Positions 34,866 to 45,164 of a DNA stretch of 64,000 bases are shown piece by piece. Each line of letters starts with the position of its first letter. The first letter of the stretch is position 1. A model generated the notes under the pieces. The model searched no databases. It worked only from the letters and a program-made list of their open reading frames with translations, and had not been told where the DNA came from. Position numbers and translations under genes: made by a program. This DNA is from Stomoxys calcitrans (lineage: Eukaryota > Arthropoda > Insecta > Diptera > Muscidae), in NCBI RefSeq assembly GCF_963082655.1, contig NC_081553.1, forward strand, positions 22,670,197-22,734,196. The letters run 5' to 3'.

Positions 34866-35030
34866 ATAAAGAAGTTTCTACATGGCATAGTTCCTTAAAA
34901 AATGTTGCCAACATTAGTAGGGGAAAACCCCCGCTGAAAAATGTTTTTTCTAATGGTCTCACCAGGATTCGAACCCAGGCGTTCAGTGTCATAGGCGGAC
35001 ATGCTAACCTCTTCGCTACGGTGGCCTCCT
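34866..35030 (-). mobile_element. tRNA-derived SINE, copy 5 (head half)
   Basis: It contains the tRNA head (GCCACCGTAGCGAAGAGGTT on the minus strand) and B box at about 34965, plus the first half of the body. The 3' half is missing. Confidence 0.75.
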
Positions 35031-36532
35031 GGGTCTCGCCACATCTCTCTCCTTCATAAAAACTAATGAGAAGGCCTACATACTCCTAAACATTTAAGGC
35101 ATAAAATCCACCATAAAACTTTCTTTTGAATAACCCTTTCTTTAAACACCAACAAAATGGAAAAAAATTACTCTAAACAAATACACACACATACACAAAC
35201 ACCATAAAAAACACTGATATCTGCACACACACCAAAAATGTTTATCGTCCTGTTTGCGTGCGTGTATTCAACAATAAATTACAGCAATTTGTATCGTTGC
35301 TGCAGTTTGATAAACACTCGAACGTTGTTCTCCCTCCCGCTCCATGGCATTTCTAGTACCTTACCATAAATGCCGAGTTTGTCCTCTATGCCACATAGCC
35401 TCCGTTTTTTTTGCATGGATTTTTTGGAGTCTTTGTTGCTCTTTTGCACAAATTAATGTTTATGTCGTGTTTTTCTCATGGCAGCATATTATTAAACTAC
35501 TAATGTTTCAAAAACGAAAAGGCAGAGGGGAAAACACCAGCAGAACCAACAAAAAAAAATGGCTAAAATGAAAAATGTGCCACACAAAAAAAGGATAACC
35601 CATATAAACAAGCATACAAGCAAAAACCACCATATTGGGCTTAAACTTGACTCTTGTATAGCAATACGTGTAGCAACGATTTTTTTGCGCTTATCCATTT
35701 CATTTAGCGGCAATTGCCAAAATGAAATTCCCTCGCTTTTCAAACAGGGGGAAAAAAAACAGCCACCAAACGTTGGGGTCGTTTAGGGGCTTTGCATGCA
35801 GCTGCTGTGATGGCAACAGCAGCAGCAGCAGCAGTAAGGACATCGTGAAAAAGGCCATAATATCAGCGCCAACAAGCACTGATGTGATATGTTTAAATAT
35901 TGCATATGCCAAACGTTTCATACTACTCGTACCATGCCATCAAGCCATAAACTTGCCACTCATAAACTTGTTCTCACCTCTTTGCCCAGAGAGGGGGACA
36001 ATGCCCTATTCCTCATCACACCATTGGTGCAGAGAAGACCATGGCAGCAACGGTCACTAAATGCAGCACTCACTTCAAAATCAAGTGGTTAAATTCTAAA
36101 TAACTGACTTTTCGCTAATAGCCGTTAATTAAATATTTTCCATTTTCACGATTTTAATGAGCCACCGAGGCGTATGATGCATGCAACATGCAACTTGTGG
36201 AAAGAAACAAACATACTAATCAAAAACCCGCAGTAGCAACAACCAACAAACCAACGAATGACTCAACGGAACGCCTAACGAATGACCGACATGTTGCCAC
36301 TTTAGATGGTAGTTATGGTGCGACAACAGGTTCATGTTTTATCACCATTTATCATGGTTGCAGAGCCGCGAGAGGAGGGGGTCAAACTTAAAAACTTCAA
36401 TAGAAATTAAACATGGTCATAAATTTTGGTGTTAATCGGGTTTTTAGAGCTCCATGGCAGCAATAAAACAAAAGCTGCAAGTAACTTAAATGGAAAAAAG
36501 GGAAAACAAAACAAACTATGCAAATAAAAAGA
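35031..36532. other. Intronic single-copy DNA, no gene seen
   Basis: It has poly-A tracts and a short CAG run near 35816-35834. Reading frames on both strands are low-complexity and lack domains. Confidence 0.45.
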
Positions 36533-37528
36533 AATGAAATGGAATGGAATGAAACAAAATGAAATGGAATGAAAATAAATGGAATGAAAATAAATGAAAT
36601 GAAATGAAATTAAATGGATTGGAATGGAATGAAATGAAATAGAAGGAAATGGAATGAAATGGTATGAAATGGAATGAAATGGAATGAAATGGAATGAAAT
36701 GGAATGAAATGGAATGAAATGGAATGAAATGGAATGAAATGGAATGAAATGGAATGAAATGGAATGAAATGGAATGAAATGGAATGAAATGGAATGAAAT
36801 GAAATGAAATAGAATGAAATGAAATGGAATGAAAAATAAAAAAATGAAATAAAATGAAATGAAAGGAAATGGAATGAAATTAAAAAATGGAATGAAATGG
36901 AATGATATGAAATGGAATGGAGTGGAATGAAATGAAATGAAATGGAATGGAATGGAATGAAATGGAACGAAATGGAATGAAATGGAATGAAACGGAAAGA
37001 AATGGAATGAAATGGAACTAAATGGAATGAAATCAAATCAAATGGAACCAAATGGAATCAAATGAAATGAAATGAACAGGAATGGAATCAAATGAAATGA
37101 AATGAAATGGAATGGAATTAAATAAAATGAAATGAAATGGAACGAAATGAAATGGAATGAAATGAGATGAAATGAAATGAAATGAAATGAAATGAAATGA
37201 AATGAAATGGAATGAAATGGAATGAAATGAAATGGAATAAAATGAAATGGAATGAAATGGAACGAAATGAAATGGAATGAAATGAGATGGAATGAAATGA
37301 AATGAAATGAAATGAAATGGAATGAAATGAAATGAAATGAAATGAAATGAAATGAAATGAAATGGAATGAAATGGAATGAAATGGAATGAAATGGAATGA
37401 AATGAAATGGAATAAAATGAAATGGAATGAAAGGAAACGGAATGAAATGGAATGAAATGAAACGGAATGAAATGGAATGAAACGGAATGAAATGGAATGA
37501 AATGAAATAGAATGAAATGGAATGAAAT
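36533..37528 (+). repeat. Pentanucleotide satellite, GAATG/AAATG units, about 1 kb
   Basis: Runs of AATGG and AATGA alternate, often as a 10-bp unit GGAATGAAAT (36660-36800 is nearly perfect). Purine-rich strand asymmetry is complete. The minus-strand frames rich in F, H, S and I are artefacts. The right edge touches a HINE fragment. Confidence 0.95.
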
Positions 37529-37965
37529 AAAAAAGGAACGTTTTTAAAAGTTTTTGGAAGTCATAACAGAAAACTTTTTGCAAAATTTGCAACTTCCATG
37601 GGGCTTAAGAAGTCAAATCGGGAGATCGGTTTATATGGGAACTTTATCAGGTTATAAACCAATTTGGACCGTACTTGGCACATATGCATATGGATATGGA
37701 TGCTTTATTCAAATCTAAACCTATATGGCCCATTTGCAATAACCTAAGACCCACAACAATAGTAAGTATCTGTGCAAATTTTCAAGCAGCTAGCTCAAAG
37801 GGTTCCACCGCTATCGTGATTTCGACAGACGCACGGACATTGCTACATTGACTCAGAATATCGAGACGATCCAGAGTCTATATACTTTATGAGGTCGCAG
37901 ATCAATATTTCGAGGTGCTACGGTGATGGGTATACAAATAAAATGGTGGTTGGTATACGAAAAAA
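37529..37965 (-). mobile_element. HINE fragment (family 1), 5' end
   Basis: It has GGAAGTCATAACAGAAAAC, GATCGGTTTATATGGGAAC and TATCAGGTTATAAACC core motifs. A 5' block follows: TTCGACAGACGCACGGAC, ATATACTTTATGAGGTCGC, and GTGATGGGTATAC at about 37930. The (GAATG)n array lies where the 3' half should be. Confidence 0.6.
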
Positions 37966-37970
37966 AAAAA

Positions 37971-38800
37971 CAAGTAAAAAGGCGTTAAGTTGGGCCGGGC
38001 CGAACTTTGGATACCCACCACCTCAGGTATATATGTAATCCACCTTTCGTTATAATCCGGTGAAGCATACATATTTTATGCCCCCATTGCAAATTCGCCT
38101 CTGATATTGAGAGGTCAATAAGTACAAGTCATTTTTAATTTTTGTTAGACAAAATATTGGTCTTTTTGATAGCCTTATCGAAATGTAGATCGATCTAAAC
38201 CATATACGACACGGATGTCGAAAAGCGTAACATAAGTCACTGTGTCAAATTTCAGCGAAATCAGATAATAAATGTGATTTTTATGGGGCCAAGACTTTAA
38301 ATCGAGAGATCGATCATTGTGGCAGCTATATTCTAATCTGAATCGATCTGGGCCAAATTGAAGGGGTCCTAACTCAACTCACTGTCCCAAATTTCGTCGA
38401 CATCGGACAATAAATGTGCCATTTATGCAGCTCACTGCTCAAAATTTCAGCGAAATCGGACAATAAATTTGCCTTTTATGGACCCAAAACATTATATGGA
38501 GAGATTGGTTTATATGGCAGTTATATGCAAATCTGGACCGATCTGAGCCAAATCGCAAAAAGATTTCAAGGGGCCTAACACAACTTACTGTCCCAAATTT
38601 TGGTAAAATCGGACAATAATTGCGCCTTTTGTTGGCCCAAGATCTTAAATGGAGAGATCGGTCTATATGGCAGCTATATCCAAATCTGGACCGATCTGGG
38701 CCAAATTAAAGTGGGATGTCGACTGGCCTAACATAATTCAATGACCCAAATTTCATCAAAATCGGATAATAAATGTGGCTTTTATGGGCCTAAATGAAAT
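37971..38800 (-). mobile_element. HINE (family 2), 3' terminus and core
   Basis: AACAAGTAAAAAGGCGTTAA, a GGGCCGGGCC hairpin and TTTGGATACCCACCACCTC form the 3' end. Core units with ATCGGACAATAAATG and GATCGGTCTATATGGCAGC follow to about 38800. The 5' block is absent. Confidence 0.68.
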
Positions 38801-40240
38801 TTTGAAATTTTGCACAATGACTTCTGCTTTGTCCCCCAACATCCAAGCCAAGTATTGTCCAAAAAATTTTTTCTCCGTAGTTATATATTTCCGTGATGTA
38901 GACTTCCTCCGCCAGCTAAAGCTATCAACAAAACGTAAACCAAGCTTAACCACCATCATCTTTTATTATAAAGCCTAACCAAAATCTCTTAGTCAAAAGT
39001 GTACAACTGCTTGCCATGGCAATGTCATCACCTATGACAAGCCTTATGGCGCAATTTTCATTTGCAGTCATTAGGAAAGCACCTCTGTGTCGTCGCCATC
39101 ATCGTACATTTTGGGGCCAAGTAATTTCCAATGTAATTTGAAAATAACTTTATTATGCACATTTTGTGTTCAGACGTTGGAATTATTAAATTTGTAACAT
39201 GGCTACTAGGATATCGTAGAACAATTTAGCAGCCCCATAAAGACCAATTTGATTGTGGAGCCGCAGCAACAACTCTTTGATTATATGACCAAAAACGATT
39301 GCCTTAAGCCGCAAAATGTAATAAATTTAAGGCAAACACTAAACTCCAAACCGGGCCGTCTCACACACACACACACGGACTCAGACATTTAAGTAACCAC
39401 AGAGAAAGGGAGCTCTCTACCTTCATTCGCCAAAGCCAAAGTAACGACGACAAAGTATTCTAAAAATAACCACAATCGGTTAAATCCGCAAAGAGTCCTC
39501 AAAACAAATTGTCAACATGGACGAGGAAGGATGAAAGCGGGTGTACATTGAAACGCTGTTGTCGAAAATGGAATTCACGTAATCCTTAAGCAACATGAGG
39601 TAAAGTACCGTAGTTGGTGGGTGGTGCTGCTCTTGCTGCTGATGGTGATGGCAGTACAAAACTCGACTTCAGGACATTCGCACACAATTACCGCAAAAGT
39701 TACTAAGTGTTGAAACATATGTGTGTGTATGTATGTTAGTTGGTGTTGTTTTGTGTGTGTGTGATTACCAAGAAGGACTGCTTCCACTTTGAACAGTGGT
39801 ATTTATACTTTGCATGATTGCAATGGCAACCATTTGAATTGCTTGAGCTTATGTACACTGAGTGATACTCGCTTTGAGGTTTGAGCTTGAAATAAAATTC
39901 CCACCAAAGGAAATATAGAAAGGAATGCGAAAGGAAAACATTGAGATTTCCATAAATATTGCTCTCTGGGGATATCATTCAAAAATTCGTTGAGAAAGTC
40001 CATCATTTTGTAGTCAAGAGACCATTGCTTTGAAGCGCAGATTTCTTTGGCAATTGAACCAGGTGTCTGGGGACGTTAAACAAATATATGACTCAAATTA
40101 CATGTAATAAAATACATATGGATGTTAGATATTGAAAAATGAGGGTTATAATTGTAAAGTGAAGATGTTTCCTGCCAGAACTCATCCTTCATAAATAGAG
40201 TGTGATCTCAACAGACAGTCCGTCCCTAGACTCTAACAAT
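38801..40240. other. Intronic single-copy DNA with CA and GT runs
   Basis: It has (CA)n near 39361-39374 and (GT)n near 39720-39765. No exon or RNA gene was recognised. Confidence 0.45.
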
Positions 40241-40985
40241 ACAATTTGGATAGAGTTTACGTACGGCCGGGCCGAACTTTGGATACCCACCGCCTCGGGT
40301 ATATATGAAAAGCACCTTTCGTCATAATCCGGCCAAAAATGCATAGTTTATGCCCCCACAGCAGTTTTATCGAAATATGGTCCGATTTAGACCACATTCG
40401 ACATGGATAGTGAGTGCTCTAATCAGTACAAGTCATTGTTCAATTTTGTAGAACAAATTATTGGTCTTTTTTGTAGCTATATCCAAGTATAGGACGATAT
40501 GAACCATATACGATACGGATGATGAAAAGCCTAACATAAGTCACTGTATCAAATTTCAGCGAAATTGGATTATTAATGGGCCTTTTAAGGGGCCAAGACT
40601 TAAAATCTAGAGATCGGTCCATATGGCAGCTATATTCAAATCTGAACCGATCCAAGGCAAAAAAGGGATTTCGAAGGATCTAACGTAACTCACTGTCCCC
40701 AATTTAGGCGAAATCGGTCAATAAATGCGTCTTTTATGGGCCCACAACTTTACATCGAGAGATCGGTTTGTATGACAGCTATATTCAAATCTGGACCGAT
40801 CTGGGCCAAATTAAAGGAAAATGTCGAAAGCCCTAGCACAACTCACTGTCCAAATTTTTGGTTACATTCGACAATCAATGCGCCTTTTATGGGCCCAAAA
40901 CCCTATATCGCGAGATGGGTATATATGGCAGCATTATCCAAATTAGGACCGATGTGGGCCAAGCTGTCCCAAATTCCGTTGATAT
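40241..40985 (-). mobile_element. HINE (family 2), 3' terminus and core
   Basis: GTACGGCCGGGCCGAACTTT then GGATACCCACCGCCTCGGG starts the copy at about 40259. Units with ATATGGCAGCTATATTCAAA and GAAATCGG continue until another HINE starts in opposite orientation. Confidence 0.65.
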
Positions 40986-40989
40986 TCTT

Positions 40990-43560
40990 TTCTTTTATCC
41001 TTTTTATACCCTCCACCATAGGATTGGGGGTATACTTATTTCGTCATTCTGTTTGTAACTACTCGAAATATACGTCTGAGACTCCATAAAGTATAAATAT
41101 ACTTAATCGTCGCCACATTTTATGTCGATCTAGTCATGTCCGTCCGTCTGTCCGTCTGTCTGTCCGTCTGTCTGTCCGTCTGTCTGTCTGTCTGTCCGTC
41201 TGTCTGTCCGTCTGTCTGTCCGTCTGTCTGTCTGTCTGTCTGTCCGTCCGTCTGTCTTTCTGTCTGTCCGTCTGTCTGTACGTCTGTCTGTCTGTCTGTC
41301 CGCCTGTCCATCTGTCCGTCTGTCTGTCCGTCTGTCTGTCCGTCTGTCTGTCTGTCCGTCTGTCTGTTCGTCTGTCTGTCCGCCTGTCTGTCTGTCCGTC
41401 TGTCTGTCTGTCCATGTTAATTTGTGTACAAACTACCGGTCGCAATTTTCATCCGATCGTCTTCAAATTTGGTACGGGCATGTTTTCCGGCCTAGAGACG
41501 AAGCCTATTGAAATTGGAAGAAATCGGATCAGATTTGGATATAGCTCTCATATATACAATAAATTCGTCCGATTTGCACTATTAATGCAATAAAAAGTTC
41601 ATTTGTTAACCGATTATCTCGAAATTTGGCGGGATGGATTCCCTTATGAAACTCGATATTACGGGTGAATTTCATATAAATCGGTTCAGATTTAGATATA
41701 GCTGTCATATATGTATATCGCCCGATTTTCACTTTAAGAACCACTGCAAGCCCATTTATTGGCCAATCTTCCCAAAATTTGGTAAAACACCTTTCTTGAC
41801 GATTACCACAATATTTGAGAAGTTTGCTTTAAATCGGTTCAGATTTGGATATAGCTCCCATATATATGTTCGTCCGATTTGCAGTAACAATGCAATAAAA
41901 TGGTCATTTGTTAACCGACTCTCGAGACATTCAGTAAGAATGATTTTTTTATGACTCTCGACATTATTGGTGAATTTCATAGAAATCGGTTCAGATTTAG
42001 ATATAACTCTCATGTATATATATATCCCGATTTTCACTTCTAGAGCCATTGCAAGCGCATTTATTGACCAATCTTTCCAAAATTTTATACAACCTTTCTC
42101 GACGACCATCACACTATCTGAGAAGTTTGCTTGAAATCGGTTCAGATTTGGATATAGCTCCCATATATATGTTCGTCCGATTTGCACAAATAATGCAATA
42201 AAAAGTTCATTTGTTAACCGATTTCCTGGAAATTTGGCAGGAAGGATTTGTTTATGACTGTCGATATTACTGGTGAATTTCATAGAAATCGGTTCACATT
42301 TAAATATAGCTCTCATATATATATTTGCCCGATTTTCACTCCTAGAGCCATTGCAAGCGCATTTATTGACCAATCTTCCCAAAACTTTGTACAAATCCTT
42401 GCTCGACGACTACCACACTATCTATGAAGTGTGCTTGAAATCGGTTCTGATTTGGATATAGCTCCCCTTTATATGTTCGTCCGATTTGCAATAATAATGC
42501 AATCTAAAGTTAATTTGTTAACCGATTATCTCGAATTTCGGCAGGAAGGATTTTCTTAGGATTTTCTACCTTATTGGTGAATTTCATAGAAATCGGTTCA
42601 GATTTTTATATTGCTCTCGTATATCTATTTGCCCGATTTTCACTCCTAGAGCCATTCCAAGCGCATTTATTAACCAATTTTCCCAAAATGATGTACAACA
42701 TCTTCCTCGACGATTACCACACTATCTGAAAAGTTTGCTTGAAATCGGTTCAGATTTCGATATAGCTCCCATATATATGTTCGTCCGATTTGCAGTAATA
42801 ATGCCATAAAAAGTTCATTTGTTAACCGATTCTCTGGAAATTTGGCATGAAGGATTTTCTTATGACTCTCGACATTATTGGAGAATTTCATAGAAATCGG
42901 TTCAGATTTAGATATAGCTCTCGTATATATATAGATTGATTTTCACTCCTAGAGCCATTCCAAGCGCATTTATTCCAGTCTTCCCTAAATTTTGTACAAC
43001 ACCTTCCTCGACGACTACCACACTATCTGAGAAGTTTTCTTAAAATCGGTTCAGATTAGGATATAGCTCCCCTATATATGTTCGTCCGATTTGCAGTAAT
43101 ATTGCAATAAAAATTCATTTGTTAACCGATTATCTCGAATTTCGGCAGGAGGGATTTTCTTATGACTCTCGACATTATTGATGAATTTCATAGAAATCGG
43201 TTCAGATTTAGATATAGCTCTCGTATATATATTGCTTGATTTTTCAGTCCTAGAGCCACTGCAAGCGCATTTATTGAGCAATCTTCCCAAAACTTTTTAC
43301 AACGCCTTGCTCGGCGACTACCACATTATCGGAGAAGTTTATCCGAAATCGGTTCAGATTTTGGATATAGCTCCCATATATACCTTCGTCAGATTTTGGG
43401 CGATTTGCCATTTGTCAACCGTAGTTATTACAGTTTGAACGTATTTGCTCGCCGAGGTCCATTAAAATTGGTTCAGAATTGGAAATAGCTCCCACATTGT
43501 ACCTATAAAGTGAGTGTAGGGTATTATACAGTCGGCACTGCCCGACTTTAGCCCACACAT
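40990..43560 (+). mobile_element. HINE (hybrid ends, family 3 core)
   Basis: Its 5' block has TTTTTATACCCTCCACCATA, GTCATTCTGTTTGTAACTAC, CCATAAAGTATAAATATAC and ATGTCGATCTAGTCATGTCC. Then come a GTCTGTCC array and family 3 units with GATATAGCTC(C/T)CATATAT. Landmarks from 41854 to 42917 are about 151-153 bp apart, alternating between two unit types. It ends GTGAGTGTAGGGTATTATAC then GGCACTGCCCGACTTTAG. The 5' end is of the family 1/2 type and the 3' end of the family 3 type. Confidence 0.65.
41136..41414 (+). repeat. GTCTGTCC microsatellite array
   Basis: Irregular alternation of GTCT and GTCC tetranucleotides for about 280 bp. It is the enlarged GTCY block of the surrounding HINE. Confidence 0.93.
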
Positions 43561-44333
43561 CTTTGTTCCTCAAACGATTCTTTTATGTTTTCTTCTTAAC
43601 AAATACAAATTTCAGTTTACCACGCCACTGTGCCTGGTCCCTCCCTATACTTGAGCTTCAAACCCGGGACAACAGCATGATTTTTAAGTGGACGTTAAAA
43701 ACCACGTAAATAGAGTTTGCCATTCTCAAAATGAAAATAACTATGGGTATCTTTAGCCGAACAAAATCTTGTTGTAAAATAAAACCAAAAAAAAAAAATC
43801 CAACGGAAGTGCACTAGTAGTTTATAAGTGTAAGTGTGTTAGTGTGTATGTAGTATGGGTGTAAATGAACATGTTATGCTATAGCCATCCTTTGGCCAGA
43901 ATGCACTGAGCAAGTCATGCTATGACTTTGAGGCGATGTGTGTGTGTGTGTGCGTGTGCATGTTTGCAGTATGCTGGCTTAAACTGTTCCGGGCTGGCTG
44001 TATTGGGAATTGTGTAAAACGAAGCGACAACGAAGCAAAGTGAAAAATCAATTTCCTTTTAAAATTTATTACATTTACGATTATGAAGGCATTAACAATA
44101 AACTGGGGAAGCAACTCCCTCTTGGTATGCCTCGTTTTCTCTCCGCCACAAAATGTAGATAAACACCAAAGTTTTGTCCCTGTTCCTATGGACTGCTATA
44201 TTGCAAACAAGGCACATAAATCGAACTTAAGTATGTCCGTAAAATGGCTATGAAATGTGGTAAATTTAAGGTGTGGTATCCTTTTTAGTGGCTGTTTTTT
44301 TCCTGGTTGATCCTTTAAACTTTTGCTGCTTAC
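43561..44333. other. Intron immediately downstream of the 44.4-kb exon
   Basis: A (GT)n run lies near 43938-43955. Otherwise unremarkable. Confidence 0.45.
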
Positions 44334-44466
44334 CTGTAGAGTGGTATTCCTGTTGTATCCTTGAACCATAGCAATAGTTTTACTGAATCCTGCGGCGTTG
44401 GTGGTGTCATATCGCATGGCAAATCGACGCTTTTTCCCACTGCTGCCCAGACAAGACGTGCAGGTA
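44334..44466 (-). CDS. Exon: start of Ig domain 1, sidestep-family receptor
   Basis: This 133-bp exon begins after a TTGCAG acceptor and ends at a GTAAGC donor. It starts with the last two bases of a split codon, so an upstream exon ending in phase 1 is required; I did not find it. It encodes PARLVWAAVGKSVDLPCD, then a TPPTPQDSVKLLLWFKD stretch and TGIPLY. This is the A'-B-C part of a V-type Ig fold with the first cysteine in LPCD and the invariant tryptophan in LLLWFKD. It exits in phase 2, and the next exon completes a serine codon. A short signal-peptide exon further upstream is expected in this family. Confidence 0.9.
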
Positions 44467-45164
44467 CTGCAATGAATAGAGAAAAGAAGAAAGCGGTGAA
44501 TGAGAAAATCTTATTATTATTGATAATAAATCGGTGGCAGCAAAAAAAAGGAAATGCTGAAAAGCCAAGTATGCTTGTACCATGTACTACTACAACCTAC
44601 ATCTACTAGAGGTTAAGACTCAGGACTTAACAAAACCGGATATTAGTTTCATTTCATTACTGATTATGACTAGGACTTCCAGGCCAGGCTAAAAGGTTAT
44701 GTTCGCACTAACCCTCCCTTTTCCGTTTCCTTGCTATGCTGCTTTATTACCTTTGGCTGGGCTACGGTGAACTTTTGTCCCTACTTTGCCAGCTGGGAGC
44801 AAGTCAACGCGTCAACCCATCGGCCAGCCAACAAACCATTGAGCCATGTCACGTTGAAAGTCTTAAATTCAATAAAAATGAAAGAAATCAATTTAATAAC
44901 CAAAGTAATGCCCCGTGTTCATGTTCTAGGGCTTCCTTTTTAATTTCTTTTCAAATTGAAAAAAATAGAGAGGGAGAAGTAAAAGAGCCAACATGAAAAA
45001 AAGGACTTTTGGTGACTTCAGGCTTGCCAGCACTACATCCAAAGCATAAAAACTAGGTTTGAGTTAAGCGAATGGTGTCAAGAATCAAAGGGCCTGCGAG
45101 AAGGCCTTTTTGGCATCAACATCAAAGGACGAATCATTCAGTGGGTAATAGATCAATATATAAA
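44467..45164. other. Intron or flank upstream of the 44.4-kb exon
   Basis: Single-copy AT-rich DNA. I looked for a signal-peptide exon ending in phase 1 on the minus strand and did not find a convincing one. Confidence 0.4.

Larger units (their letters stand above)
17050..44466 (-). other. Gene model: sidestep-family Ig receptor, six internal exons
   Basis: Six minus-strand exons join into one open frame of 966 coding bases (about 322 codons). The junctions all use AG acceptors and GT donors, and exit phases of 2, 1, 1, 1 and 0 are matched by the next exon. The product has three Ig domains in order. The first has its cysteines in LPCD and YRCR, the second in FLCC and IQCR, and the third in LRCE and LTCR. 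The family is recognised by the LLLWFKD core, the YRCR segment followed by an N-P-T-R-N-Y stretch, a proline-rich VPPEEPRI linker, and WWKGD. Sidestep proteins are transmembrane guidance ligands or receptors that bind Beat-family Ig proteins on axons; that role is family knowledge. Which of the several Side paralogues this is cannot be decided here. The signal peptide, membrane segment and tail are not visible, so the gene is partial at both ends. Confidence 0.88.

Noticed and set aside
36533..37528. Possible contamination by vertebrate satellite (GGAAT-like)
   Set aside because: The array grades into a fly HINE on the right and is mixed with AAATG units, so it is native.
36407..37592. 214- and 184-codon F/H/S/I frames
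   Set aside because: Translation of the GAATG/AAATG satellite.
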